Positions 17,261 through 25,836 of a stretch of 64,000 nt of DNA are shown piece by piece. This DNA is from Erysipelotrichaceae bacterium. GTDB taxonomy: Bacteria > Bacillota_I > Bacilli_A > Erysipelotrichales > Erysipelotrichaceae. The stretch covers positions 50,666 to 114,665 of the forward strand of contig JAFRJA010000057.1 of the NCBI GenBank assembly GCA_017432545.1, written 5' to 3'. The position numbers and the translations under genes were made by a program. The stretch's first letter is position 1; each line of letters opens with the position of its first letter. The notes beneath the pieces were generated by a model. The model was not told where the DNA came from. It saw only the letters and a list, made by a program, of their open reading frames with translations, and did not search any database.

Positions 17261-18244
17261 ATGTTTGAATCATTTGTACAGATTTTGACAAATCCTAATT
17301 TCTACGCAAATGTTGTGGCTGTTACTCCTCCGATCCTGTTTGCAGCCTTAGGTTGTGCGATCGCAGAAAAATCCGCATCGACCAATATGGGTATGGAAGG
17401 CATCATGCTGATAAGCTCGTTATGCGGTGTACTGGCTTCCTACTATATCGGCCACAATAACCCGTGGCTTGAACTGCTGGTAGCTATCATCGTCGGCGGT
17501 CTATTGGGTTATATGGTGGCTTTCTTTGCCCTGAAACTCAAGGTCGATATCATCCTGGTCGGTATTGCGATGAACCTGCTGGGGTCCGGCGGTACGGCGT
17601 TCTTCATGTATGTCTTCACCGGTGACCGCAGCTCAACCAACTCCTTACAGACCGGTACCTTACCACAGATCAATATCCCGTTCATTCAGGATATTCCATT
17701 ATTAGGCAGGATACTGTCCGGTCAGAACGTACTAACCTATATCTCATATCTGATGATCTTTGTTCTGTCTTTCCTGATCTTCAAGACCAAGCTCGGTTTA
17801 AGGATCAGAGCCGTCGGTGAAAACGCCAATGCGGCAGAATCCGTCGGTATCTCATCCGTCAGGATCAAGACGATCGCTCTGGTCATATCGGGTATGTTAG
17901 GTGGCATGGGTGGTGCCTTCATGTCTTCGGCATATGTCTCATACTTCGCCAAAGATATTACCGCCGGTCGTGGCTTCATCGGTCTGGCCGCCTGTTCAAT
18001 GGGTGGTGCCAATCCGATCCCGACTGCTCTGACTTCGATCCTGTTTGGCTTCTTCTATGCTTTATCAAACTTCGCGAGAAATACGGGTATCTCCGATAAC
18101 CTGATCAAGATGTGGCCTTATATAGCTACGATCGTCGGTGTCGTCATCTACTCGATCAAGAAGACCAACGATGAGAAGAAGAGACTGGCTGGTGAGGCGG
18201 ATGAAATTTCCAAGAAGGAACATCGAAGTTCCGAACTGCATTAA
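17261..18244 (+). CDS. Nucleoside ABC importer permease B, system 1
   Basis: A 327-residue permease, partner of the preceding one (YufQ/NupQ group). It has about eight to nine membrane segments, the N-terminal motif ALGCAIAEKSASTNMGMEGIML, and the loop KTKLGLRIRAVGENANAAESVGIS near residues 170-190 followed by GMLGGMGGAFMS. AAAGGAGG lies 11 bases before the ATG. It ends the transporter set; a hairpin terminator then separates it from the nucleoside hydrolase genes. The two permeases probably form a heterodimer with one double-domain ATPase. Confidence 0.93.
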   Translation: MFESFVQILTNPNFYANVVAVTPPILFAALGCAIAEKSASTNMGMEGIMLISSLCGVLASYYIGHNNPWLELLVAIIVGGLLGYMVAFFALKLKVDIILVGIAMNLLGSGGTAFFMYVFTGDRSSTNSLQTGTLPQINIPFIQDIPLLGRILSGQNVLTYISYLMIFVLSFLIFKTKLGLRIRAVGENANAAESVGISSVRIKTIALVISGMLGGMGGAFMSSAYVSYFAKDITAGRGFIGLAACSMGGANPIPTALTSILFGFFYALSNFARNTGISDNLIKMWPYIATIVGVVIYSIKKTNDEKKRLAGEADEISKKEHRSSELH

Positions 18245-18249
18245 TATTC

Positions 18250-18279
18250 AAAAGGTAGTCTTTATGATTACCTTTTTTT
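18250..18279 (+). terminator. Hairpin terminator between importer and hydrolase genes
   Basis: AAAAGGTAGTC and GATTACCTTTT pair across a 5-base loop and are followed by T7. The nucleoside hydrolase start lies only 12 bases further on, so this is likely a partial terminator inside a longer operon. Confidence 0.75.
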
Positions 18280-18291
18280 ACGGAGACTATT

Positions 18292-19233
18292 ATGAACAGA
18301 ATACCTTTGATACTGGATGGTGACCCCGGCCATGATGATGCGATTGCCTGGGTCCTGGCGGCAGCTGATCCTGTATTTGATATTAGAGCTATCACGACCG
18401 TAGCCGGTAACCAGACGCTTGATAAAGTAACTTTGAATGCACGCAAGATCGCTTCTTTACTTAACCTGGATGTGCCGATTGCCCGAGGCAGAGAAGTACC
18501 GCTTTTATCGGAACTCATCATAGCCCCGGGTTATCATGGCATGAGCGGACTTGACGGTCCGTCTTTACCTGAACCGAAGCGTGAAGAAGAGGAGATGAAT
18601 GCTGTCTCTTTAATGGCCAACGTGCTTGAAGAAAGTGAAGAAAAGGTCACGATCGTGGCGACCGGTCCGCAGACCAATGTCGCTTCTTTACTGTTGAGCC
18701 ATCCGGAGCTTAAAGAAAAGATATCTTTGATCTCGACCATGGGCGGTGGTTTAAGAAACGGCAACTGGACCAGTGCCGCAGAGTTCAATATCCTGGTCGA
18801 TCCGGAAGCGGCCTATATCGAATACCACAGTGGTGTTCCTCTTCAGATGTGTGGTTTAGATGTGACGGAAAAAGCGATGATCTATCCTGAAGAATGGGAA
18901 AAGATCAGAGAGATAGATAACCCGGTAGCCAAGACCGTTGCGGCGTGGCTCGACTTCTTCTTCATCCATTTGAAACAGCTGGGCTGGCAAGGTGCTACCT
19001 TACATGATCCCTGTTCGATCTTGAGCCTGTCTCATCCGGAGATCTTTGCGATTCAAGACTGTTATGTCGATGTGGAATTAAAAGGTGAATATTGCAGAGG
19101 CATGACATATGTTGATGGTCATCATGTTTTAGGTAAGAAAAATAACTGTAAGGCTGTAATGGATGTCGACAGAGAAAAGTTTGTGGAACTGCTGATAGAA
19201 GCCCGTGAAAGCTTTGGAGGTAATCATGAATAA
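18292..19233 (+). CDS. Inosine-uridine-type nucleoside hydrolase 1
   Basis: A 313-residue ribonucleoside hydrolase that splits nucleosides into base and ribose. The calcium-binding DxDxxxDD motif is Asp9, Asp11, Asp15 and Asp16 (ILDGDPGHDDA); the usual T is G. Further family marks are HGMSGLDGP near residue 82 (active-site region), the segment TIVATGPQTNVASLL near 120 and the AEFNILVDPEAA segment near 160. Cytoplasmic, no signal. It overlaps the next hydrolase gene by 8 bases. Base specificity cannot be read from the sequence. Confidence 0.94.
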   Translation: MNRIPLILDGDPGHDDAIAWVLAAADPVFDIRAITTVAGNQTLDKVTLNARKIASLLNLDVPIARGREVPLLSELIIAPGYHGMSGLDGPSLPEPKREEEEMNAVSLMANVLEESEEKVTIVATGPQTNVASLLLSHPELKEKISLISTMGGGLRNGNWTSAAEFNILVDPEAAYIEYHSGVPLQMCGLDVTEKAMIYPEEWEKIREIDNPVAKTVAAWLDFFFIHLKQLGWQGATLHDPCSILSLSHPEIFAIQDCYVDVELKGEYCRGMTYVDGHHVLGKKNNCKAVMDVDREKFVELLIEARESFGGNHE

Positions 19234-20161
19234 GATACCGGTATGGATTGATACCGATTGTGGTGTCGATGACGCCTTCGCTATTTTGTGTGCTTTGAAA
19301 ATGGAAGAGCTCAAGATCGTTGCTTTATCAAGCGGTGTTGGAACGACAAAACATGAGAATACCTTCAGGAATACCAGAAACGTTCTGAAGTTAGCCCAAA
19401 GAGAAGATCTGAAAGTCTATCCTGGAGCTGATGAAGCCTGGATCGAAGAATACCGGCCGGCCACAGCCTTCCATGGCGAGAATGGTCTTGGGGATGTGAT
19501 CATCGAAGAGTCAAATGTACCAAAAGAGAGAATGCATGCCTGGGATGCGATGTATCACAAGGCTAAAGAGATGAAAGGCGAACTCACGATCGTCACGATC
19601 GGGCAGCTCACCAATGTGGCAAACGCCATAATCAAGTATCCCGATTTCGGAAAATATGTTAAACAGTTATCGATCATGGGTGGTGCAGTAGTCGGTGGCA
19701 ATATGACACCGGTAGCTGAGGCAAACATCAGAAGAGATCCTCACGCGGCAGAATGTGTTTTCAAGTCAGATATTCCTATTAAAATGTTTGGTCTGGATGT
19801 GACGGAGAGAGTCTATCTGAGAGCTGATGAACTTAATTCCTTGAAACAGAACAAGATCACTGATTTCATCAAAGAAGCCATCACGATCGCCATGAAGACC
19901 AATCGAGAGAACGGTTATGGGGATAACTACTGTATCCATGATCTGTGTCCTTTACTGGAACTTGTTTACCCGGAATTATTTGAATCAAAAAGAGCCGGCG
20001 TATATGTTGAGACTCGAAGCGAAGGTACGATGGGTAAAACGATAAGTGATCTCTATGTATTGGCCGATCATCTGTTTGAGAAGAAGAATGCCGAAGTGTT
20101 TATTGAGGCAGACAGAGAAAAACTGAGCAGGATCATTATCGATCTGCTGGAAAGATATTAA
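19226..20161 (+). CDS. Inosine-uridine-type nucleoside hydrolase 2
   Basis: A 311-residue second nucleoside hydrolase. The metal motif is Asp9, Asp11, Asp15 and Asp16 (WIDTDCGVDDA). It has FHGENGLGDV near residue 80, TIVTIGQLTNVANAI near 123 and the shortened AEANIRRDPHAA where family members have AEFN. The ATG at 19226 follows GGAGG and overlaps the previous stop by 8 bases; a GTG 21 bases upstream is rejected. Its sequence is clearly different from the first and third hydrolases, so the three probably differ in base preference rather than being recent duplicates. Confidence 0.93.
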   Translation: MNKIPVWIDTDCGVDDAFAILCALKMEELKIVALSSGVGTTKHENTFRNTRNVLKLAQREDLKVYPGADEAWIEEYRPATAFHGENGLGDVIIEESNVPKERMHAWDAMYHKAKEMKGELTIVTIGQLTNVANAIIKYPDFGKYVKQLSIMGGAVVGGNMTPVAEANIRRDPHAAECVFKSDIPIKMFGLDVTERVYLRADELNSLKQNKITDFIKEAITIAMKTNRENGYGDNYCIHDLCPLLELVYPELFESKRAGVYVETRSEGTMGKTISDLYVLADHLFEKKNAEVFIEADREKLSRIIIDLLERY

Positions 20162-20171
20162 GGAGAAAAAT

Positions 20172-21155
20172 ATGCGCAAGATAATAATTGATACCGATAC
20201 CGGTTCTGATGATGCCGTAGCGATCATGATGTGTTTAAGAGAGCCGTCTGTAGAAATAGTAGCTCTGACGACTGTCAGCGGCAATGTCCCGCTGGAACAG
20301 GCTACACTCAACTGCCTGATGTCAGCGGAGATAGCCGTCGGCAAAGATAAAGTACCTCCGGTCTATATGGGAGCCGATCGTCCCTTGATGAGAGACAGAG
20401 TCCATGCGCGCAACGTTCATGGCAATGACGGGATGTCGGATTGTGATCTGATCCATCCAAGCGTTAGACCTGTGGAAGGTGTCCATGCGTGCGATGCGAT
20501 CATTGATCTGGTCAAAAAGTATCCTGATGAGATCGAGATCGCCGTTATCGGACCGGTTACCAATCTGGCTTTGGCTATGATGAAGGATCCGGAAACGATG
20601 AAACATCTTAAATGTATCTGGACGATGGGTACGACCGGTTTTGGCAGAGGCAACACCACTCCGGTCAGTGAATTCAATGTCTATGCCGATCCGGAAGCAT
20701 ATAAGTTCATGATGGATTTCGGTGTTCATGTCTATGTGGGTGGTTATGATCTGTGTACCAGTGAAGCTGCCTGGTTTGATGAAGATACGGAAAGACTGCT
20801 GGCTTCAGGCACGGAAGCAGCTTCCTATGCGGTCAAATGCAACGAAGCTTTAGCACGTTTTTGTGAAGCGATAGGTGGTGAAAGAAGGATCGATCTGCCT
20901 GATGCCGTATCGCTTTCGCCAATGTTGTGGAACGATGTGATCAAGGAATCAAGTGAATGTGTCTCCCATGTCTGTACTGAACACAACGAGACCTATGGCC
21001 AGGTCATCTTCTATGATGGCAGGATGCTGGCGGGGATGGGACCGGGTTTTGAGAACGGCTATTATGGCAAGAGCAAGCCAAACTGTACGGTCATCTATAA
21101 AGTGGATAACGAATTATACAAGAAAAGACTGGAAGAACTATTGACCAGGGAATGA
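20172..21155 (+). CDS. Inosine-uridine-type nucleoside hydrolase 3
   Basis: A 327-residue third nucleoside hydrolase. The metal motif is Asp7, Asp9, Asp13 and Asp14 (IIDTDTGSDDA, the classical form). Other family parts are NVHGNDGMSD near residue 80, AVIGPVTNLALAMM near 119 and SEFNVYADPEAYKF near 160. AAGGAG lies before the ATG, 10 bases after the previous stop. It is the last of the three hydrolases and is followed by a clear terminator, so the unit 13317-21155 may be one purine-nucleoside uptake and cleavage operon with internal attenuators. Confidence 0.94.
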   Translation: MRKIIIDTDTGSDDAVAIMMCLREPSVEIVALTTVSGNVPLEQATLNCLMSAEIAVGKDKVPPVYMGADRPLMRDRVHARNVHGNDGMSDCDLIHPSVRPVEGVHACDAIIDLVKKYPDEIEIAVIGPVTNLALAMMKDPETMKHLKCIWTMGTTGFGRGNTTPVSEFNVYADPEAYKFMMDFGVHVYVGGYDLCTSEAAWFDEDTERLLASGTEAASYAVKCNEALARFCEAIGGERRIDLPDAVSLSPMLWNDVIKESSECVSHVCTEHNETYGQVIFYDGRMLAGMGPGFENGYYGKSKPNCTVIYKVDNELYKKRLEELLTRE

Positions 21156-21177
21156 TATGATAATTCAGATCTGACAT

Positions 21178-21207
21178 TAAAGACTCAACGTTAAGTTGGG
21201 TCTTTTT
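21178..21207 (+). terminator. Terminator of the nucleoside operon
   Basis: AAAGACTCAAC and GTTGGGTCTTT pair (one G-T pair) around a 5-base loop and are followed by T5. Confidence 0.85.
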
Positions 21208-21243
21208 AGAAGTATATTTAATAATGATAAAAAGATAATCATA

Positions 21244-21249
21244 TACAAT
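21244..21249 (+). promoter_or_regulatory. -10 box of azlC, leaderless-type
   Basis: TACAAT lies 8 bases before the azlC ATG, which has no ribosome binding site. The start of transcription would fall within about two bases of the ATG. Confidence 0.5.
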
Positions 21250-21257
21250 TTAGATAA

Positions 21258-21944
21258 ATGAAAAAAAGGAGTATCGAAAAAGCTTTCCGGCAGTCACTGG
21301 CTATTTTTCCCGGTTATATGGTTCTGGGTATAGGCTTTGGGGTACTGATGATCTCCAAGGGTTTTTCAATTGTCCATGCCTTGTTGATGAGTGTTTTTAT
21401 CTACGCCGGAAGTATGCAATATGCCGGAGTGGATCTGCTTTCTGAAGCGGCGAGTATATTGAGTGTGATCATGATGACGATCATGGTCAATATCAGACAT
21501 CTTTTCTATGGTATTGCGATGATCGGAAGATATAAGGACCTGAAACGTCATAAACTCTATGATATTTTTGCTTTGACGGATGAGACTTTTTCGATCGCCT
21601 GCAGTGCTGATACCGAAGACCTTGATCCCGATACTTATTATTTCTATCTTTCCTTATTCGATCATATCTACTGGATAAGCGGATCTCTGATCGGGGCTTT
21701 CCTGGGTGATATATTGCCTTTTGATTTTACCGGTATCGAGTTTTCAATGACGGCATTATTCATCGTCATCGTTTTGAATCAATGGGAGAGTTCTCATGAT
21801 CATCTGATCGTGATCCTGAGTTTTGTGATATCGATCCTTTGTCTGTTTGGCTTTGGACCTAAGGATTTCCTGCTTCCAAGCATGATCGGGATCGTAGCGA
21901 TGCTGATGGCAGTCAGAAAGAAAGAAGGTGGAAAGGATGTATAG
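21258..21944 (+). CDS. azlC: AzlC family amino-acid exporter subunit
   Basis: A 228-residue membrane protein of the AzlC family, the large subunit of the AzlCD branched-chain amino-acid exporter. N-terminal signature EKAFRQSLAIFPGYMVLGIGFGVLM, then the conserved IYAGSMQYAGVDLL near residue 47 and MVNIRHLFYGIAMI near 77. About five to six membrane segments. It is translated from an ATG with no Shine-Dalgarno sequence. It overlaps azlD by 8 bases. The substrate (leucine, valine, azaleucine) is known for relatives but is not shown here. Confidence 0.93.
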   Translation: MKKRSIEKAFRQSLAIFPGYMVLGIGFGVLMISKGFSIVHALLMSVFIYAGSMQYAGVDLLSEAASILSVIMMTIMVNIRHLFYGIAMIGRYKDLKRHKLYDIFALTDETFSIACSADTEDLDPDTYYFYLSLFDHIYWISGSLIGAFLGDILPFDFTGIEFSMTALFIVIVLNQWESSHDHLIVILSFVISILCLFGFGPKDFLLPSMIGIVAMLMAVRKKEGGKDV

Positions 21945-22251
21945 TTATCTGCTGATCTTTGTGATGGCAGCTGTAACGATAATGATCCGTTTCCTGCCTT
22001 TTGTGGTTTTCAGGAAGAAGGTTCCGGATTTCATCATGTATCTGGGAAGGAGCTTACCATATTGTGCCATGGCGATGCTGGTGGTGTACTGTCTTAGAAA
22101 CTGCAATGTTTCTTCCTTATCCGGCTTTCTGCCGGAACTGATGGCAGTTGTAACGGTCATCTTTAGCTATAAATGGAAACACAATACTGCTTTATCGATC
22201 GTCATATCTACGCTTATATATATGTTGCTGGTACAACTGGTATTTGTTTAA
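21937..22251 (+). CDS. azlD: AzlD family amino-acid exporter subunit
   Basis: A 104-residue protein with four membrane segments, matching AzlD (PF05437): IRFLPFVVFRKKVPDFIMYLG near residue 15 and the PYCAMAMLVVYCLRN segment. The ATG at 21937 is preceded by AAGGTGG at proper spacing; a GTG nine bases upstream lies inside that site. It needs AzlC for function in characterised relatives. No clear terminator follows; the gap to the next gene has AT-rich sequence and short fold-backs only. Confidence 0.92.
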   Translation: MYSYLLIFVMAAVTIMIRFLPFVVFRKKVPDFIMYLGRSLPYCAMAMLVVYCLRNCNVSSLSGFLPELMAVVTVIFSYKWKHNTALSIVISTLIYMLLVQLVFV

Positions 22252-22375
22252 GGCATAAAAAGAGCTGTTTTTGGGCAAAAGCCGTTTGGAAATTCACCAT
22301 TTCTGCGTTGTAAATATTTCATCTTGTCTTTAAAAAGGGTACAATAAATATTAGGGTATAGGGGTAGGTATTGTA

Positions 22376-23269
22376 ATGGAAAAGAATGATATCAGAGAAG
22401 ATTTGATCCGGAAGATCGAAGAATTATCAAAGGAGGAAGATTCCGCTTTTGCGTTTGCCAAGGCTAAAGAGCTGGTTAAAAGATGGCCACGCGTAAGAGA
22501 AGAGGAAGAATCTTTCGCCGATCAGGAGCTTCTGGAGAAGCGCGAACAGCTCATGGATGAGCTGGCAAAGAAGGCAGGCAATGTCTTCATCAACACAGAA
22601 GAAAAGAAAAACGAGATCATCGCCAAGGCCAAGGAAGTTATAAATAAGAATAACTTCAAGAAGGGCACGGAAGAGATGAAACAGCTGCTTGAAGAATGGA
22701 AGCTGGCTGGTCGTTTGAATAAAGATAAGGATGATGAACTCTGGAATCAGTTCTCTGAAGTAAGAAAAGAATTCTTTGATAAGAAGAATGAATATTTTGA
22801 GAATCTGAAAGCTTCCTTTGCGGAAAACAAGAAATTCAAAGAAGAACTGATCGAAAAGGCTAAAGAAGTTGCCAATATCGAAAACATCAAGGAAGCCGGC
22901 AATAAAGTCAATGAACTGATGGAAGAATGGAAGAAAGTCGGTTCAGCCGGACGCAGAGATGATGATGATCTCTGGAGTAAGTTCCTGGCCGAAAGAAAAG
23001 CTTTCTACGCCAGAAGAGATGCGTTCTTTGATGAGATGAAAGAAACATACGCCAAGAGAGTTGAAGAAAAGAAGGCGATCATCGCCGATGCCAGAAAATA
23101 TCTGGCCAGAAGCGAATTCACCGATGAGGAAGTTGCGGAAGTTAAAGAACTCAGGAATAAGTGGAATCAGGTTGGTAATGCCGGCAGAGAGAACGAAAAT
23201 ACGCTCTGGAATGAATTCAATACGATCCTGAAGAAATACTTTGACAACATGAACGATTATAAAGACTAG
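22376..23269 (+). CDS. DUF349 repeat protein
   Basis: A 297-residue, highly charged and almost entirely helical cytoplasmic protein. It contains three copies of the DUF349 motif, recognised by EEWKLAGRLNKDKDDELWNQF (near residue 110), EEWKKVGSAGRRDDDDLWSKF (near 184) and NKWNQVGNAGRENENTLWNEF (near 262), each followed by a long helix rich in Lys and Glu. The function of the family in Bacillota is not established. It is preceded by a likely promoter (TACAAT at about 22340) and followed by its own terminator, so it is monocistronic. Confidence 0.9.
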   Translation: MEKNDIREDLIRKIEELSKEEDSAFAFAKAKELVKRWPRVREEEESFADQELLEKREQLMDELAKKAGNVFINTEEKKNEIIAKAKEVINKNNFKKGTEEMKQLLEEWKLAGRLNKDKDDELWNQFSEVRKEFFDKKNEYFENLKASFAENKKFKEELIEKAKEVANIENIKEAGNKVNELMEEWKKVGSAGRRDDDDLWSKFLAERKAFYARRDAFFDEMKETYAKRVEEKKAIIADARKYLARSEFTDEEVAEVKELRNKWNQVGNAGRENENTLWNEFNTILKKYFDNMNDYKD

Positions 23270-23277
23270 AATCAAAC

Positions 23278-23298
23278 GGGAGCTGAAAAGCTCCTTTT
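23278..23298 (+). terminator. Terminator after DUF349 gene
   Basis: GGAGCT-GAAA-AGCTCC followed by TTTT. The T run overlaps the -35 box of the next gene. Confidence 0.85.
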
Positions 23299-23324
23299 GA
23301 ATTCGTTTAGTTATCTCATATAAT
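23297..23324 (+). promoter_or_regulatory. Promoter of nnrD
   Basis: TTGAAT (23297-23302), 16 bases, TATAAT (23319-23324). The expected transcription start is near 23331, which makes the ATG at 23323 part of the promoter and leaves the ATG at 23338 as the start codon with a leader of about 6 bases. Confidence 0.65.
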
Positions 23325-23337
23325 GAATAACAGAAAT

Positions 23338-24174
23338 ATGAATAAAGAAACATTTTTCGCACATTATCCGATCAGAAAGAAAGATTCCAACAAGTTTGAT
23401 AACGGAAGAGTTTTACTTATTTCCGGATCTTATGGGATAGCCGGAGCAGCGATACTGAACATCATCGGTGTCCGCAGTGTCGGTGTCTCATATATCCATT
23501 CGCTTGTTTCAGATGACATCTATCCGATCGTTTCAGGCAATGAGATCACGACCGTCTATCATCCGGACAGACTTTTGGATGAGGATTATCTTAATGAACT
23601 TAAGCTGGAAGGAAAAGTTGATTCCGTAGGTTTTGGTTCGGGTCTTGATAACCATCCTTTTGCGTATAAGTATCTTTTGGATGTACTGAATAATTATGAT
23701 GTACCGATCGTCGTTGATGCCTATGGTTTGAGACTGTTAGCGGAAAATGAAGAACTTTATTCATTAAATAAAAATCTTATCCTGACACCGCATATGGGTG
23801 AGTTCAGCAAGCTTGTGCATATGAGTATTGAAGAGATAAACAAAGACAAAGAAAACATCGCGATCAGTTTTGCGAAAGCCAATAAGGTGATACTTGTCTT
23901 GAAAGGCCCTGAGACTTTGATCTTTTCTAAAGATGGCAAAGTAAGCGGAAACGATTCCGGTAATGAAGCACTGGCCAGAGCCGGCAGCGGTGATGTTCTG
24001 ACGGGCATGATAAGCGGGCTTTGTGCCTTGTATGATGATCCGTATGAAGCATGTGTAGATGGAGTATGGCTCCATGGACATCTGTGTGATATGGCGATCA
24101 GGGAACATTCCAAAGAAGTTTTTGATCTGAGGAAATATCCTGAATATGCGGATCGTTTTTTCTTTGAAAGATAA
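23338..24174 (+). CDS. nnrD: ADP/ATP-dependent NAD(P)H-hydrate dehydratase
   Basis: A 278-residue repair enzyme (YjeF C-terminal domain, ribokinase-like fold) that dehydrates damaged NADHX and NADPHX. It shows the N-terminal RKKDSNKFDNGRVLLISGS, the acidic DAYGLRLL segment, LTPHMGEFSKL, and the catalytic RAGSGDVLTGMISGL near residue 215, where the family has N(T)AGSGDVL; Arg replaces the usual Thr or Gly before Ala. The epimerase half (NnrE) found fused in many bacteria is absent. The start was set at 23338 because the upstream in-frame ATG overlaps the -10 box. There is no ribosome binding site. Confidence 0.9.
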   Translation: MNKETFFAHYPIRKKDSNKFDNGRVLLISGSYGIAGAAILNIIGVRSVGVSYIHSLVSDDIYPIVSGNEITTVYHPDRLLDEDYLNELKLEGKVDSVGFGSGLDNHPFAYKYLLDVLNNYDVPIVVDAYGLRLLAENEELYSLNKNLILTPHMGEFSKLVHMSIEEINKDKENIAISFAKANKVILVLKGPETLIFSKDGKVSGNDSGNEALARAGSGDVLTGMISGLCALYDDPYEACVDGVWLHGHLCDMAIREHSKEVFDLRKYPEYADRFFFER

Positions 24175-24204
24175 AAAGGTACCGGTGAATTGAAACGATT
24201 TTAC

Positions 24205-24235
24205 AGATCAGATGAGAAAAAAATCTGATCTTTTT
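24205..24235 (+). terminator. Terminator after nnrD
   Basis: AGATCAGA pairs with TCTGATCT across a loop rich in A, then T5. The 397-base gap that follows contains the purine riboswitch. Confidence 0.8.
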
Positions 24236-24350
24236 AATACTTAAATTCATGTGCCAGAAAGATATTATAAAAAAGTTTGAAGGTTAAACGCTTACATTTC
24301 CAAAAGGCCTTTAAAACAAATATTTATATGTTAAACTAAAGGCGTAAAAG

Positions 24351-24419
24351 TGTCGTATAATCCCTCAGATATGGTGAGGGAGTCTCTACCTTGATACCGT
24401 AAATATCAAGACTATGATA
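24351..24419 (+). promoter_or_regulatory. Purine riboswitch aptamer, guanine class
   Basis: All three helices and the conserved core are visible. P1 is TGTCGTA (24351-24357) with TATGATA (24413-24419). P2 is CCCTCA with TGAGGG, closed by loop GATATGG. The junction is GTCTCTACC. P3 is TTGATA with TATCAA, closed by loop CCGTAAA. The kissing loops and junction match the xpt-type aptamer. The specificity base is C24412 (in GACTATG), which pairs with guanine; adenine riboswitches carry T there. The conserved T of the 2-3 junction (CTACC) is kept, arguing against the 2'-deoxyguanosine class. A plausible promoter (TTTAAA, 16 bases, TAAACT) ends near 24337. It controls the second nucleoside importer operon. 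Confidence 0.93.
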
Positions 24420-24516
24420 GAATCTCCTTTCTTGGTCATTCTATCAAACGATAGGATTACAGGAAGGAGTTAAGATAATTTAACTCCAGCAGTCTTTCGA
24501 GAAAAGAATATTTTTT
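24416..24516 (+). promoter_or_regulatory. Expression platform of the purine riboswitch
   Basis: GATAGAAT (24416-24423) pairs with ATTCTATC (24438-24445) and shares bases with the 3' side of P1, so the two cannot form together. CTCCTTTC (24424-24431) can instead pair with GGAAGGAG (24462-24469), and GGAGTTAA (24466-24473) with TTAACTCC (24480-24487). A weak hairpin TCTTT/AAAGA then precedes ATATTTTTT (to 24516), the only T-rich stop. This makes an unusually long chain of alternative helices before the coding start at 24572. Confidence 0.65.
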
Positions 24517-24571
24517 ATAATTTATTTCTTTGTTCGGAAGCCTTTTGTCATTTCAGGAAAGGGGATAGGAA

Positions 24572-25813
24572 ATGAAAAAATTATTTAGTGTTTTGCTTGT
24601 GTTACTCATGGTCTTTACACTGGTAGGCTGTTCCAGGAAGGAAGAGACTCCAAGTGAAGAAGACAACAGCTACAAGGGACCGAAGATCGGTCTGATTCTT
24701 GTCGGTGATGAAAACGAAGGTTATACCTATGCACATATGCTGGGTATCAGAGAAGCAGCCAAGAAACTGGGCATTCCGGATGAAGCTTTTATCTGGAAGT
24801 ATAATGTACCGGAAGATCAGACAACTTATGATATGGCCATTGATCTGGTGGAGAACGGCGCAACTCTTATTTTCTCCAACTCTTATGCGCATCAGACTTT
24901 CATGCAGCAGGCAGCCAGCGAATTCCCGGAAGTTACTTTCGTAGCTGATACCGGTGACAGCGGCGCGGTTTCAGGCTTATCAAATCTGAAGAATGCCTTC
25001 CCACACACTTATGAATCAAGATTTGTTTCCGGTATCGTTGCCGGTCTCAAGATAAAGGAACTTGAAGAAAACGGCAAACTGGTCAAAGAGAACTTTACCG
25101 CAACCGGAAATGTCAAAGTCGGCTATGTCGGTGCCTTCCCATATGCGGAAGTCGTATCCGGTTATACTGCTTTCTTCCTCGGTCTGCGTTCCGTTTATCC
25201 GGCAGCTGAAATGTTTGTTGAATACACCAATTCCTGGTTTGATCTGACGGCAGAAGCAACTGTCGCTGATGATCTGATGTCACAGGGCTGTGTCATCGTT
25301 TCCCAGCACGCCGATTCGACCGGTGCACCTTCGCAGTTACAGAAGAATATGGAAGACAACAAGTATGGCTTCACTGCTTATTCTGTAGGTTACAATGTAT
25401 CGATGCTGGATGTTGCTCCGGATGTAGCTCTTACTTCTGCTTCCAACAACTGGGAAAGATATTATGAATATGCCTTCAAGTGCTGGCAAGATGGAACCGA
25501 GATCATGGTCGACTGGTCAGAAGGCTATGAGAACGATGCCGTAAATATCACTGAACTGGGCAAGGCCTGTGCTGAAGGTACCAAGGAAGCTGTTGAAAAG
25601 ACGGAGGCTGAGATCAAGGCCGGTACACTTAAAGTCTTTGATGCTTCAACATTTACGATCAACGGTGAGACACCGACCAGTATCCTGGGTGATGTCGATG
25701 CGGACTTCACGCCGGAAAAAGAATGTCTTATCGATGGCTACTTCCATGAATCAGAATTCAGAAGTGCTCCGTATTTCGCTGAGAGGATCGATGGTATCAC
25801 TGAACTCAGCTAA
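24572..25813 (+). CDS. BMP-family nucleoside-binding lipoprotein, ABC system 2
   Basis: A 413-residue lipoprotein with lipobox LVGC (lipid on Cys20) and a BMP-type binding domain from residue 38 (KIGLILVGDENEGYTYAHMLGI). Conserved places are the EFPEVTFVADTGD segment, YESRFVSGIVAGL near 150 and VKVGYVGAFPYAEVVSGYTAFFLGL near 175. It is longer than, and only distantly related to, the binding protein of system 1. It is the first gene behind the guanine-class riboswitch, so expression should fall when guanine is plentiful, which supports purine nucleosides or bases as cargo. The ribosome binding site is AAAGGGGATAGG. Confidence 0.92.
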   Translation: MKKLFSVLLVLLMVFTLVGCSRKEETPSEEDNSYKGPKIGLILVGDENEGYTYAHMLGIREAAKKLGIPDEAFIWKYNVPEDQTTYDMAIDLVENGATLIFSNSYAHQTFMQQAASEFPEVTFVADTGDSGAVSGLSNLKNAFPHTYESRFVSGIVAGLKIKELEENGKLVKENFTATGNVKVGYVGAFPYAEVVSGYTAFFLGLRSVYPAAEMFVEYTNSWFDLTAEATVADDLMSQGCVIVSQHADSTGAPSQLQKNMEDNKYGFTAYSVGYNVSMLDVAPDVALTSASNNWERYYEYAFKCWQDGTEIMVDWSEGYENDAVNITELGKACAEGTKEAVEKTEAEIKAGTLKVFDASTFTINGETPTSILGDVDADFTPEKECLIDGYFHESEFRSAPYFAERIDGITELS

Positions 25814-25836
25814 TAAATAAAAACAAATTCAATCAG

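Noticed and set aside
22252..22300. Terminator after azlD
   Set aside because: Only short, poorly matched fold-backs are present (for example GGCAAAAGCC) and no good stem with a T run.
24351..24419. Adenine-type riboswitch
   Set aside because: I first read the base after GACTA as the specificity position. Aligning to the xpt and add aptamers shows it is the C of GACTATG, the guanine type.
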